In this document: in pieces, positions 12,152-24,164 of the stretch
How positions within the stretch are numbered: the stretch's first letter is position 1
Layout: each line of letters starts with the position of its first letter
Assembly: GCF_001625305.1 (NCBI RefSeq)
Contig: NW_017804009.1
Span: 1,802,202-1,866,201 of the forward strand
Direction of reading: 5' to 3'
Origin: Branchiostoma belcheri
Lineage: Eukaryota; Chordata; Leptocardii; Amphioxiformes; Branchiostomatidae
Length of the DNA stretch: 64,000 bases
Made by a program: the position numbers and the translations under genes
Notes under the pieces: generated by a model
Seen by the model: only the letters and a program-made list of their open reading frames with translations
What the model was told of the DNA's origin: nothing
Database searches by the model: none

Positions 12152-12585
12152 ACGCCAAAAAGCAGTTACTCAAGCAACTGGATATGATTTTGAAAACGTC
12201 AGACGTTTCAGCTAGTATCCACATTGATATGCAAATAAAGTGAATGGCACTTGGGATTTGGCACTCCCAGCCCCGAGGACAGACAACACTTAAGCTCCTG
12301 TTCTATCTAACAGGAGCTTTCCGACTAATTTGCATTGTCTTGTCTTGATTTGTCTGACTTTTGTTCTGTTCGACTTCCAAAAATTTGTCTTCACTTTATT
12401 TGCATATCAATCAATAGGTTGTGCTTATAAACCTGCATTTCCCCTCTGGTCTCTCAGTCACTGACGAAAGCTAGTGGATACTAGCTGAAACGTCTGACGT
12501 TTTCAAAATCATATCCAGTTGCTTGAGTGACTGCTTTTTGGCGTATCGTATTACCTGGATGTCTAACCTTCATCGACGTATTCAA
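12152..12585. repeat. Palindromic Penelope-like repeat end
   Basis: The two arms are inverted copies: 'gcagttactcaagcaactgg', 'gacgtttcagctagtatcca' and 'atatgcaaataaagtgaa' on the left; their reverse complements on the right, ending 'gatgtctaaccttcatcgacg'. The right arm carries a hammerhead-like core, CTGACGA - stem - GAAA, at about 12,464-12,495. Further copies at 39,196-39,562 and (one arm) 2055-2135. Confidence 0.7.
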
Positions 12586-12632
12586 TGTTTACCACAACAT
12601 CGGCTCAAAGATCGCTTTATGCCAAAAAGTGC

Positions 12633-12847
12633 TTAGGTTCGCGCTGTTAACTCAACACCTGCGCTCACGGGGTCATATGGCTGCATGTTTCGACGGCAGA
12701 AGTTGAACAGCAATACACTAACGACTACAACGACAAGGACAAGCCCTAACCCAATACCAACACCCAACCCGATCGCCTCCGGAGACACGCCCTCCCGATC
12801 TGGCACCGCAGCGCTGCATTCTCCCATGTCGTTTCCGTCCGTTGGGT
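12633..12847 (-). CDS. TYR: TYR exon 5: membrane anchor and tail
   Basis: Starts after 'tttacatgtag' in phase 1 and ends with TAA at 12,633-12,635. It encodes a Gly/Val-rich transmembrane helix (ending SVLLFNF), a CRR stop-transfer and a 20-residue tail containing YDPV. No acidic dileucine signal is seen. Confidence 0.88.
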
Positions 12848-14636
12848 CTACATGTAAAGAACACGAATATTATAGTACAACTCATTCCAACACACAGATT
12901 ATACAGAGATAAAATTTTCAGCGACCATTGTTGCCTTCTTCGGAGTACACAAATGTATTCACCAATCACTTCGAAAGCGACAGTGGTCGCTGAAAATCTC
13001 ATCTCTGTATAATCTGTGTTGGAATAAACGTTTTGCTAAGACTATTATCAACACATATGAACACGTTTCTTACGCGGTGGCAATTACGTCATCTGGTCAA
13101 ACGTTTGTGTCGCCTGTGACAATAGTCCGCGCAGACGACGAAATAATTTGCACAGGCGATGAAATTAATTGGGCGTACTTTATTTATTTAATACGGTGAC
13201 GCAATTCTGCGCACGGACCAACGTGTTATTACAAGCTACACAATAGTAATATAAAAATCAGGTCGAAAGTTTTTACCTCAGGAAGGTTATGTTTTCAGTA
13301 GCATTTGTCCGTTCGTTTGCCTTTTTTGTTTGTCTTTGCCTTTTTTGTATGCATGTGAACAGCATCACTCAAGAAGATATGAATGAAATCTAATGATATT
13401 CGGTGGGTGGATGTGGTGGCGTTAAATCTGGAAAGGATTAGATTCTGGGCCCTCTGGGCATTTGGTTACGTAAATTCTGTTTTAAACATACTATGGTCAT
13501 GGTTTTCGCTGATAAAAAGCTCTAATTACACATTAATCATGCTAATTGAGCCTTTTTTGCAAAATTAATTAGGAAGGTTTACATCTGTATCAAACATAAA
13601 AGGCTAAATTTTCCACATACATTGCAGACATCGTACCTTCGTAAAATTCCTCGTAGTCGTAGCCGAACTCCGTGGACCGTTTGAACATGGTGGCGTGGCT
13701 GCGCGGCGGGAAGAACGGCACCATGTAGTCATTGCGGTTATGGCCGGGCGGGGTACCTCTCTCTGGCAGAGCCGACTCCACGACCCTATCACTTAATAAA
13801 TAAATTGAAACCAATCAATGAAACTGTCTTCGGCTAGGCGGATTGCTCGTTGGTGGTTAAGGATAAGAGGAGAACACAGCGTTGCCTAGCTAGCCTTCGT
13901 GGCTTTGTGGTCGCCGTTATGAGTGGGGGCGGCAATGGTCGCAAATGGGAGATAATTATACGCTGAACAATGTGTCTTATATGTTTTTACCTTCGACAAG
14001 AAGGTTATATTTTCAGTAGCGTTTTTGGGCGGGTGCGTATGTATTTATGTCTGTATGAATGTGTGTGTGTATGTGGTTTAGAAAACTCAAGCCTTTGTTG
14101 AATTCTTATTCCACTTGGTAGGTGAGTAGGTCATCAAGAAAAGTAAGACCTAGAAATGATTAGATTTTGCACCACCCCCCCCCCCCCGTGGCTTTCTGCA
14201 ATAGAACTTCTGGTTTTGGTATTTCGTAATCTAGACATGCTAGGGTCACGAGTTTCGGATGATAGATACATTTTTGTCTGGGGAAGAAGTGACATTAGTT
14301 TGGCCCCTTAGCATCCCGTTCAAGGCAATTAAAAATCTTCGAGGGAGAGTAATTCAAGAACCCGCTGACGGATTCTTGAACTATATTTTCGGCAGCTCAA
14401 TGTCAAGTGATGCTTGACATAATTAGACAATGATAATGCAAATTGGGAGCTAATTTGCATAATTGGAATGATGAATTTCTAAATCTGCTGTATTCCATAA
14501 TAGAGGAAGTTCTGCTGCAGTACCATAAGAAGAGATAGGTAGTCCAAAATCTAATTATTTCCAGGTCTCACCAAGACCTACCCACCTACCAAATGTCAAG
14601 TCAATCCATAAAGCCTTCTTTAGTTATCGTGTTTCC

Positions 14637-14690
<54 letters not shown>

Positions 14691-17600
14691 ACGCCTCTAA
14701 AAACATACCCTTCTTGGCGAAGGTAATAAGAGGTACATCAGAATATATAGATGTGTAAATGAAAACCCAATTTGCATGATAAATGAAAATTTGCTGCAAT
14801 TGCATAGTGGTAATTGCCAGACAGTACATACTTGCCACATTTATAGAAATTAAGTGGAGGTGACATCAATAAACATAGTTCATTCAAATCATAACCTCAT
14901 TTGCATAGTTTATTAGGAAGTGCTAGAATAACGATAAGGCTGTCATTGGATGGAGAATAATTTTTATGATCCACCGATATAATCCATGATGGAAATGAAC
15001 AGAGGATCTTATTTTCATAATCAATGAGAAAAATGTATAATTGCTGTTAGTGGAACAGTTAACATCACTTGCCGAAGATATGAAGTCGTGGAACTCTTGT
15101 TTAGCTCCAAAAACGAGGAATCGGAAGGCTTAAACTCGAGCAAAAACAACTTAATTCATTAAAGACAACATAATATACAACATACACCCCTTGAACACTA
15201 CATGGAAGTGGAACTTTTCCCTATGAGATGATAACACTCACGGATATAGTCGCATCCAGGTCTCGAGAAGGCGGTCGACGTTGCAGTGGTGAAGGAAGAA
15301 GATCGGGTCGTTCGGCGAGGTTGGGTTTTCTCCCATGGTGCCGTTCATGTAAATGTGCACTTGGTTGTGCAGGGTGTGAGCTCCGAACACTACCACGTTT
15401 CCGTTTTCGTCTTTTCTGTGTATGCATATGGCATATGTTTATGACATAGCTAAACAGACATTTGATAATTGCAGTCAACTTAGGCGCTCGTTCTGAATTT
15501 TACTCTTCTAGGGATTTTGCGCCTTTATATTGTTAAGTAGTGTTCTTTTTATCTCATTGATCGCAAACAACACACCAAAAAAGCACCCAGCATTCCAACT
15601 TCCAAGTCTTTCTTCTCAACTTGCCATATTTTAATAAAGCCTGGCCTACACAGAGCACTGTTCAAGGTAAAAGTTATGAAGTGCCAGTACCGAAACGTAT
15701 TTATGTTGTTTGAATGAATGGATGAACGAACTTAATTGCTCGACAATCGTACATGATACAATGTATGGCAGTAAGACAACAGCACTACAAAACTAAACTA
15801 GCCTACAATTATTTGAATGAATTCGAGGACAACAGACAGCAGAGTTGAACTGTATACCTCCCTCAAATTGCCCAGAACCGGTGGTTACATGCGAATAGGT
15901 AAGTGGCAGCAATGTGCAAAATTTGATGTTAATAAAAAGTAGAACTCACATAGTTTCCCGATTCTTGCCAGTGGAGGTGTCCGCGAACCCCTCCAGCAGG
16001 TTTCGGAAGCTGCAGTTTGAGTACCTGATGTAAGGGGGCGTGTCGTACACGGGGAAGCGCATGGCGAAGTCCACCTCTTCAGCGGAGGGCAAGAAAGCCA
16101 TTGATTCCCCAAAATATGCCGTGTCTTGCGTCCCAGGGTTCCTTTTCAGGTGCCAATAGGTGTTGTTGCTCACGTCGCACGGTGTGGTGCGGAACTTGAC
16201 AACTGATTCCTCCCACTCAGGGAGGTGTTCACAGATGGTCCACCAGCTCGCGAAGATGGACCCCGGGTCAAGGTTGCCGTCCTCGTCGTTAGCGCCGACG
16301 TACTCATTGGTGCAGATGTCGCACTGGTTCTCCTCCGCCGCGCTCCAGTCCCAGTACGGCAGGGTCCAGTCGGGGTCGCTGTTCACCTCCTGCACGGCCC
16401 GCTCTATCTCCAGTAGGATTTTGCGGTGCCAGGTGGGGAAACCGACAGCTTCGTGCGCATAGTCAAAGAAACATTCGGACGAATCCCGACAGAGGCCTGT
16501 TAAAACAACCATATGATATTGACTAGAATGGCCGACATTTGCTTCGGAGCAAATGTAGAATATTTCACTCCATCTTCCTCCCCAAACAAAAATAGAAGAT
16601 TCTAAATAAACTATACTGCAATTATCTAATGAAGAGCAAGGATACAAGGACAAGCACTTTGAATCTCGACGACTTTATTTACAAAAAGGCACTTGACAAT
16701 TGTCTCCCCATTTTTACCTCCATGAAAAATATGAGGTATTGTTTTTGCGTGTCTGTCTTTGTGTGTGTCTGTGTGTTTGTGTTTCCGCACATGTAGCCAG
16801 CATAACTTTTGAACCTTTGGATGGATTGTAATGATATTTGGTGTGTGGGTATACGTAGGTGCTGGGTATGCAAAGGTCAAGGTCAATTTTGGGCCTCCTG
16901 CTGGCTGACCTTGTACTGCTGCAGAACTTCCGTTTTTTTGTATCTTTTGTCCTGGACATGCTATGGTCTTGATTTTTGAGTGGTACATAGCTTTTTTTCT
17001 GCCAGTAATAAGTGGTGTGGGCTTGGTCCCCCTAGCAGCTTGTTCTGGAACTGCAGGTGGGGTTTCTGGCAAAACCTTTCAGGGCAGATAAATTCACAAA
17101 GGAACAATGTATTTTCATGATTTTTTTGTATGTGGGTAGCGTCGACAGTGATCTACATTATTGGATGCAAACGATGAATTCATTTGCATAATTAATGAGG
17201 AAATTCTGTAATTCCAGTGTTTTACATCATGGGATTTTGATACATGTAATGTTAAGGTGGAATATAACCAGATACCAATTATGCAAATACGGACCTAATT
17301 TGCATACTTAATCTGAAAATTCTATGACTCAGTGGTAAATGATGGGAATTTCATACTTAGGACATGTGTAAGTCCAGTTATGTTCACGAATGCTTTATTT
17401 CGCGAGATAGAGCAATTTGGGTTATCCCATTGCACTAATCCACAACCTACAAGAGACTCCAAACTTGAAACCTTCAATCTAAACCCCTTAACCTATTCAC
17501 AATAAAAAAATAAAAACATTGTTTTTCCACAACTTGAACTACTGACAAACTAACAATAACTAAAAGCCCACTACAGCAATGTACGGACCTCCCACGACGC

Positions 17601-19123
17601 CCATTTTCAAACTTGACCTTGGTATCGTCAACGGCAACTTGCTTACAAAAAATCGTGAATATCCTTGTGCAGATTCTCGAATTATCTTGTTAACAGCAAA
17701 AGCGACCAACACAAAAGGTCTGATTCAATGACGTGGGAACCCCCCACGAGGCCCATTTCCGAACATGATCTTAGTATTCTCAACGGTAACTTGCCAACTA
17801 AAAATCATGAACATCCATTTAAGGATTCTCGAGTTACCTTTTTAACAAGAAAAAACACAAACACAAAGGGTCAACTGCAGTGACGTAAGAACCCCCATAC
17901 GAAACCCATTTTTGACCTTGAGAATGGCCACCCCGAAGACAACCTGCCTGCCAAAAATCGTGAACCTCGGACTATTCCTTCAAGAGTTATAGTGCATAAT
18001 CTGCCAAACAGTGCCGAAACGATTTCATAGCCTTCTCGGCAATAAATTAAAATCCATACAATAGCTTACAAGTAAAATCTGAGATTTTATACCTCCAGGC
18101 TTTTTATTGTATATTCTTATATGTTGTTTGTTATGAATAGTTGATGGTGTTAAATTTTATGTGTTAGATTTAGCGTTCCAGGTTGTGTTAACACAGGTCA
18201 ACATTTTCATCTGCAGCTTATAACATATACCTACAATGTATGAACTTATGAAATTCTATTTAGTCGGCCGCAAGGAACTCGTAATGAAACTCAGACGTTA
18301 AAACCACAAATATTTTAATCGAAAACATAGTGACTGGGGTCCTAAATGTCACATACAGAAGCTTGCTGCTTATAGTACGTGAAATATACAAGGGTTTACA
18401 AGATGTTGTAGTAAATATAGGCACGCATGCAAAATTTGCATAATACCGTCGAGTCATTTGCATACTTGTGACTCGCTACCTTTACCAGACACCCGTATTG
18501 ACACTTCCGGGTTCGATCCAAGTAAAAAAAAAACACCATAAATCCGCAAAGAAATATATATTTTCACCAAAGGTTCTTTGAATTGTGCATATTTTCACTG
18601 AATCTGGCTATGCAGACCAGGAAAACAGCGTTTTGGTACATATTTCTAAACAAAGAATGTATCGAGACCGAACACCCATCTGTGCGAAAGGTCATGCAAG
18701 TGGACGAGATTTGTAATACTTCAAAAACAACAAAGGTCAAATGTTGCGACCATTTTCACGCTCAAAGGGGTGTTTTGGGGCCACCAAAAGGCACCATTTT
18801 CCCGCCCTAAAAACACATATACAATAGAAACAAAAGAACGTGCATCATCTACATCCCGATAGCAAAACATATACCGATTCCCAAAAGAATCCGTCCACCC
18901 AAACGCGAGAAACTGCTGCGAACGTGAGAATCTATATCTCCCACAAAACCTTTCGCGGAAGGATATATCTTCCCCCGGAGGCAATAAAGTATTTCACGAA
19001 GTTATTAGATCTTCAAGTTCTTGTTGATAGTGGCGGTCAAAATTCTGGAGCACATTTAAGAAACGCAACATATGCATTTGTGTGTATTCATATACCGTTC
19101 TGTTATCTCGTTGTGTATGTGAG

Positions 19124-19161
<38 letters not shown>

Positions 19162-19978
19162 AGCATTTTTGTGTGTGAAATTCTTCTGAGTGCGCGTGTG
19201 TGAGTTTCAAATGATAAAACGTAATGCGAATGGTTTCGCAATAGGCGTATTGCGAATGGTTTTACAGTAGAGAGGCCGAGTTTACTGCCCAAACGGCGTA
19301 CATAAAACGAACACTTAATATTAACGTCATCACCGTGTATTGGGTGTGAAACGGCTCGGCGTAATACTATAGGAGTTACTACAACATACCTGATATAGCA
19401 GGTGGCATTGTAAAGCGGCTGGCGTAGTAATGTAGCGCCACGAAGGAGTCATACACGGAGACGTTGACGAAGTCTTTGCTTTTAATTCCCCTGAATATGC
19501 CGAGGAACTTCGTAGGGAAGACGATGTCACTGACAGTGTTCTTGGCGAGGTCCAAGTAGCGCTGGAACTTTTCTTTCTCATCTGAGCTAAGATTCTTAAT
19601 GTTCTTGCGCACAGCCGTCTTTTGTTTTGTTTCGCAGTTCTCTCCTCGATATCCCCAGATGCACTTGGTGCAGTCGTACCCGCTGAACTTTCCCTCACAC
19701 ACACAGCTCCTGTTGAAGAACTTAGTTGGCCAGCGGCCCCGGTCGTCATAGTTGTACGCGTCATTCCAGGTTACGATATCCTCTTCCACGGTGGGGTCGG
19801 GGATGTTCTCGCAGCGGCCCCGCCCGGGTCCGCCGCACGGCTCGGGGAAACCCGGCGGAGTCGGACAGCACTCCATACTCTTCAGGACGCTATCGCTGGT
19901 GCACACCCGCGGAAACTGCGCCTCACCGCCCCGGAAACAGCCCGCCAACACGATCAGCAGGCCGAGCGCTTTCATCAC
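12633..19978 (-). CDS. TYR: Tyrosinase (five exons, complete)
   Basis: Coding exons 19978-19390, 16496-15950, 15415-15242, 13785-13637 and 12847-12633 on the minus strand, all GT-AG with matching phases (1, 2, 2, 1), sum to 1674 nt, a 557-aa protein plus stop. Tyrosinases are type-3 copper oxidases that hydroxylate tyrosine and oxidise DOPA, starting melanin synthesis in the melanosome. Visible features: signal peptide (about residues 1-20), Cys-rich EGF-like region (CVCEGKFSGYDC), CuA ligands His183, His211 and His220, CuB ligands His395, His399 and His422 (LHNQVHIYMNG, NDPIFFLHH), one membrane span (about 510-536) and a short tail with YDPV, a YxxPhi sorting signal. Length fits vertebrate tyrosinase (about 530 aa). 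All six copper histidines are present, so it should be active. Tyrosinase versus TYRP/DCT-like cannot be settled without a tree. Confidence 0.93.
12878..13030. repeat. Short palindromic repeat in TYR intron 4
   Basis: Inverted arms 'acacagattatacagagata' / 'ctctgtataatctgtgttgg' and 'ttttcagcgacca' / 'tggtcgctgaaaa'. The arms match the outer part of the long palindromes at 23.6 and 24.9 kb. Confidence 0.75.
13637..13785 (-). CDS. TYR: TYR exon 4: C-terminal part of the copper domain
   Basis: 149 bp, acceptor 'gtgatag', donor 'gaag|gtacga', phases 2 and 1. It encodes the conserved HNRNDYMVPFFPP block that follows the CuB site in animal tyrosinases. Confidence 0.88.
13988..14735. mobile_element. 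TIR repeat with central CA tract, in TYR intron 3
   Basis: Ends 'ttaccttcgacaagaaggtt' and the inverted 'cccttcttggcgaaggtaa'. It contains a (CA)24 tract at 14,638-14,688 and the internal block 'gcataattggaatgatgaat' common to other repeats here (17,180; 40,890; 53,070). Confidence 0.6.
15242..15415 (-). CDS. TYR: TYR exon 3: CuB copper site
   Basis: 174 bp, acceptor 'catacacag', donor 'atcc|gtgagt', phase 2 at both ends. It encodes VVFGAHTLHNQVHIYMNG and NDPIFFLHHCNVDRLLETW, holding all three CuB histidines. The longest open frame over this stretch is in the wrong phase. Confidence 0.92.
15950..16496 (-). CDS. TYR: TYR exon 2: second and third CuA histidines
   Basis: 547 bp, acceptor 'gttttaacag', donor 'aactat|gtgagt', phases 1 and 2. 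It encodes DYAHEAVGFPTWHRKILLEI and LPYWDWS, classic tyrosinase motifs. Upstream in-frame residues to 16,653 are intron sequence, not protein. Confidence 0.92.
16520..16690. repeat. Dispersed repeat in TYR intron 1
   Basis: Reverse complement of part of 7220-7465 ('atttgcttcggagcaaatgt', 'gacaagcactttgaatctcg'). It begins about 24 bp upstream of the exon 2 acceptor. Confidence 0.65.
16717..17400. repeat. Dispersed 'acctccatg' repeat in TYR intron 1
   Basis: Starts 'ttttacctccatgaaaaata' followed by a GT-rich tract and 'aatgatatttggtgtgtggg'. Related copies: 20,155-20,560, 27,960-28,440, 40,465-41,352 and, in its internal part, 52,640-53,250. Confidence 0.6.
17575..18010. repeat. About 150-bp tandem repeat, three copies
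   Basis: Three diverged direct copies of a block with 'cctcccacgacgcccatttt', 'caacggcaacttgc' and 'aaaaatcgtgaa'. A single copy lies at 53,285-53,429, directly left of the assembly gap. Confidence 0.7.
18560..19000. repeat. Dispersed repeat related to 48,182-48,545
   Basis: Shares 'gaaaacagcgttttgg', 'gtcaaaggggtgtt'-like and 'aaaagaacgtgcatcatcta' in the same order with 48,182-48,545, at roughly 75-80% by eye. Confidence 0.65.
19119..19157. repeat. GT microsatellite
   Basis: Run of GT dinucleotides in TYR intron 1; open frames through it are low-complexity artefacts. Confidence 0.9.
19390..19978 (-). CDS. TYR: TYR exon 1: signal peptide, Cys-rich region, first CuA histidine
   Basis: Start ATG at 19,978 (MMKALGLLIVLAGC...), chosen because a good signal peptide follows at once; the second Met is an alternative. 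Encodes the Cys-rich N-terminal region and ends after ALHYYASRF, which carries CuA His183. Donor 'tcag|gtatgt', phase 1. Confidence 0.92.
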
Positions 19979-20154
19979 GCAGAGACACTCCTTTTTTACC
20001 GTCGATGTCGTCTGCCTGTATATGCTGTTTCTTCCTCTTTTGGTAAGGTGCTACGAGAAAAAAGTAATTAAATAATTAGCATACACCTGGTGAAAAAGAC
20101 TAGCTTTTAACTTATGCCTTTCAATCTCACGCTGTCAGCTTTTTATAAACCGTT

Positions 20155-20560
20155 TTTGCCTCCGTGAGAAGTGGAGGTATTGTTTTTGGTATGTGTGTGT
20201 GTGTATGTGTGTGTGTGTGTGTGTGTTTCTGCAGATTTGTAGTCAGCATGACTTCAGAACGTCTTTATGATTTGTGATGATATATTGTATGTTGGTAGGT
20301 CGTAGGAAGACAAGGGTTGATGTCAATTATGGACCTCCTGGTGACCTTTGTACTTGTAGCAGCAGGACTTCCGGTTTTTGATCTTTTGTTCTGAACTTGG
20401 TAATAAGGTCTTGGGGTTTTTTTGGTTACAGTTGGCTTTTCCTGTCAGGAATATGAATACCAAATATCATTATAATCCATAAAGGTTATGCTGAGTGCAA
20501 ACGTGCAGAAACACACACCCAAAAAATACACCCTTTTTTCATGGTGGTAAAATCCGTGAA
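20155..20560. repeat. Dispersed 'acctccatg' family repeat with GT tract
   Basis: 'tgcctccgtgagaagtggagg' then a GT tract; ends near 'cattataatccataaaggtt' and 'ttttttcatggtgg'. Same family as 16,717-17,400. Confidence 0.6.
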
Positions 20561-20637
20561 ATAGCTGTGTTTTGGTCCTAAGCTAGATTAATCTTAACTG
20601 AACGATCTATATGACACACCTGTCGTTTGACACGTGG

Positions 20638-20746
20638 CCTTAACATGTGACCTTATTCCCACGAGACTTTACTGATACGTGACGAGATTTGTGATAAATT
20701 GCTCACGTCACGTATCAGTATAAAGTCTCGTGTCAATAAGGTCACA
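20638..20746. repeat. Inverted-repeat hairpin, copy 1
   Basis: Arms 'gagactttactgatacgtgac' type (about 37 bp) around a short centre ('gagatttgtgataaattgct'). Confidence 0.8.
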
Positions 20747-21659
20747 TGTATGTAACCGTAACTCTCGCGAGATCACGTTGTGAACTGATTGGTCATAAAC
20801 TATCCTAATGAAGGCGATAGTAGTCGCTGAAAATGTGTCTATGTGATCTCTGATTTTGTCCTGGAATAGAGTACAACGTTTTACTATCATAATGATTACT
20901 ACCAAAACAGATGAACTTTCATGATTATCTGGTACTTGTTCTATAAAAACGCGGTCTTGGTAACAGTGCTCAGGAAGGTCAGAGAGGGAAGGACTAAGGT
21001 ACCTTAAAAAAAATTAAACCATGACTCACTTAGTATATATTATATAGTATTAGATGAAGAGAGACACAAGGCGACTAGGCGGTGTCTTTAAACAGACAGA
21101 TAATTAGGGGTCATGAAAAGGTCGTAACGATCAAACGAAGGTATGTCTGTAGCGTCAGCACAATACGTGACCTGACTGATAAACATGAATATTCAAATGT
21201 GAATATTTTGAAATCATTGTGCAGCATAAACATATCCACTTAGTGAACCACTGATCAGCTAGTGTGCGGAAGCCTCTTTAGACCTTTCGCATAATTTTGC
21301 GGGTCATCATTTTACCATGCCTATAAACTCAAATGCCTTTTTTAATGTAAACACGCCCGACCCAGTCTAGTAAAAGCTAAACCATGTACTGGCAGGTATA
21401 GTGTAAGTTTTCTCTGCGTTATGACGAAAGTGCGGAACTGTGCTTTTCAAGATTAGAACGGTTTAAACTTGTTGAAACAGAGGACGGCGATATCGAACGA
21501 AGCTGAGTACATCGCATTTGATATTTCGTCATATTTAAGATATTGTTCCTGTCAAAATTGTGAGATATCTGATGATTCAGTGAAATAGCTGTGTTTTAAC
21601 ATACTGGCGACAATAAGGCGTCTCGTGCATTTAAAAGATCACATGAAGTTAAATGCTAT

Positions 21660-21758
21660 GTTGACCTTATTGACACGAGACTGTACTGATACGTGACGTG
21701 AGCAATTAATCAAAAGTGCACGTATCAGTAAAGTCTCGTGTCAATAAGGTCACGTGTA
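21660..21758. repeat. Inverted-repeat hairpin, copy 2
   Basis: Arms 'ccttattgacacgagact' and reverse complement, centre 'gagcaattaatcaaaagtg'. Confidence 0.8.
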
Positions 21759-22499
21759 TGTAACCGTAATTCTCGCGAGATCACGTTGTGAACTGACTGG
21801 TCATAAATTATCCTAATGAAGGCGACAGTAGTCCCTGAAAATTTGAACTCTGTGTAATTTTTGTGTTGGAATAGAGTACAACGTTTTGCTATCATAATGA
21901 TTACTACCAACACAGATGGACTTTCATGATTATCTGGCACTTGTCCTATAAAAACGCGGTCTTGGTAACTGTGCTCAGGAAGGTCGGAGAGCGAGAGACT
22001 AAGGTAGTTAAAAAAATTCAAACCATGACTCACTTAGTATATCTTATATAGTATTAGATAAAGAGAGACACAAGGCGACTGGGCGGTGTCTTTAAACAGA
22101 CAGATAATTATGGGTCATGAAAAGGTTGTAACGATCACACGAAGGTATGTCTGTAGCGTCAGCACGATACGTGACCTGACTGATAAACATGAATATTCAA
22201 AGATCGGAATAATTCTGCAGCATAAACATATCCACTTAGTGAGCCACTGATCAGCCAGTGTGCGGAAGCCTCTTAAGACCTTTCCCATCATTTTTCGGGT
22301 CATCATTTCACCATGCTTATATATAAACTCAAATGCCTTTTTAAAACACGCCCGACCCAGTGTTGTAAAAGGTAAACCATGTATTAGCAGATAGAGTTTA
22401 AGTTTTCTCTGCGTTATGACGAAAGTGCTGAACTGTGCTTTTCAAGACTGGAACGGTTTAAACTTGTTGAAAGAACAGAGGACGGCGGTAGGGAACAAA

Positions 22500-22800
22500 A
22501 CTGAGTACGCATGCAGTACCCAGGGGGGGTTCGGAAGAACCCCCCCCCCCCACAAGGCTCAAAGGTCCACTTCTTGGTCCACTTTTTATCTAAAGGTCCA
22601 AGATTTCTCTAAAGATGGACTGATTCGTATCATCAGCGGGCCTGGAATCGTATAAAAACTGCCTACTTTGTCATTGAATAAAAAGTTATCTCTGTTTTTT
22701 CTCTAAAATCCTCTAAAAAACGCAGGAAATGTCATTTCAGAAGGTTCATTTTTCAAAATTTTCCGGGGGAGCATATCTCCAGACCCCTCTAGGAACCTCG
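22500..22800. repeat. Inserted unrelated repeat
   Basis: Interrupts the duplicated block between 'cagtaccca' and 'cctcgcgctcgcatttgata'. It opens with the palindrome 'gggggttcggaagaaccccc'. Confidence 0.5.
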
Positions 22801-22844
22801 CGCTCGCATTTGATATGTCGTAATATTTAAGATATTGTTCCTGT

Positions 22845-23530
22845 CAAAAATGTGAGATATCAGTGAAATAGCTGTGTTTTGGTCCTTAGCTAGATTAATT
22901 TTGACTGACCGATCTATACGACATAACTGTCGTTTGACAGCGTACGCCACAGACCAGGTCTCATACACGTCACTGTGTACAAACCTTCAAACACACTGGC
23001 AATAATAGGGCGTCTCGCACATGTAAAAGGTCACAAAGATAAATGCGATGTTGAGCTAGGTAAGTTTAAATGAGCTTACGGTATTTTTGTAGGTGGTTAT
23101 GATCCGAGGTGTGTAGAGGAATGTTAAATATGTCTGTCTGGAGCCATCCAATCTAATGACCCGTTTGCCCCCACCCCCCTCCACACACACACATGATAGA
23201 ACGCTCACTGTGTCGTCAGATAAAGAACACTTTTAAGTGAGATACGCCCCTTAAAAAAGTTATTAAACAGCTTCTGTCAGTCAAAAAACTCTGGTATTAG
23301 TGGTGCAGAATGTATTCTTTTTGTGTAAATAAAAAAAAATTCTTGGTAAATATTCTCGTTTTTGCCTGCTTAAATAATCCATACAGAATTCTTAAATTAT
23401 ATTCACGTCCACAGTTGGCCGTAGGAGCATCAGATTAGGAAGTACTTCCGTTTGCCAAAGGTCTAGGTGTGATCCTCCAAACCGATCTCAAGTGGACCAC
23501 ATAAGTCATGTAAACTCGATAGTCAACTGA
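22845..23530. repeat. Segmental duplicate A1 (partner 24,165-24,855)
   Basis: About 690 bp nearly identical to 24,165-24,855, including 'aatagctgtgttttggtcct', 'gacagcgtacgccacagacc' and 'gatagtcaactgataagcaa'. Direct orientation, 1.32 kb apart. Confidence 0.85.
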
Positions 23531-23604
23531 TAAGCAAACCGTTCACTTTATCTGGTACTCATAGTAAAACGTTGAAGTTAATTCAAACATACAAGTTACA
23601 GTTA

Positions 23605-23875
23605 TGAAATTTTCAGCGACCACTGTCACCTTCACCAGGATAATCAATGACCAATCACTTCACTACGTAATCTCGTGACCTTATTGACACGAGACTTAAC
23701 TGATACGTGACGTGACTTTTGATCAATTGCTCACGTCACGTATCAGTAAAGTCTCATGTCAATAAGGTCACGTGTTGTAACCGTAACTCTCGCGAGATCA
23801 AGTGGTGAACTGATTGGTCAGAAATTATCCTAATGAAGGCGACATTGGTCGCTGAAAATTTGATCTCTGTGTAAT
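23605..23875. repeat. Long palindrome, about 270 bp
   Basis: Extends the hairpin outward: 'ttttcagcgaccactgtcac' and 'cactacgtaatctcg' on the left mirror 'gcgagatcaagtggtgaact' and 'cattggtcgctgaaaa' on the right. The hairpin core is 23,672-23,775. Confidence 0.8.
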
Positions 23876-24164
23876 TTTTGTGTTGGAATAGAGTACAACG
23901 TTTTACCATCATAATGATTACTACCAACACAGATGAACTTTCATAATTATCTGGTACTTGTTCTATAAAAACGTATTGGTAACAGTGCTCAGGAAGAGAC
24001 TAAGGCAAGGTAGTTTTTAAAAAATTCAAACCATGACTCACTTAGTATATATTATATATTATATAACTGTATTAGAGAAAGAGAGACCCAATGCGACTGG
24101 GCGGTGTCTTTAAACAGACAGAAAAGGTCGGTAACGATCAAACGAAGGTATGTCTGTACCTGTC

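Noticed and set aside
15221..15478. 85-residue minus frame over TYR exon 3
   Set aside because: Wrong phase; the exon's true frame gives the CuB motif and matches neighbouring splice phases.
19622..20075. Three plus-strand frames over tyrosinase exon 1
   Set aside because: Antisense shadows of a GC-rich coding exon that has clear tyrosinase motifs on the other strand.
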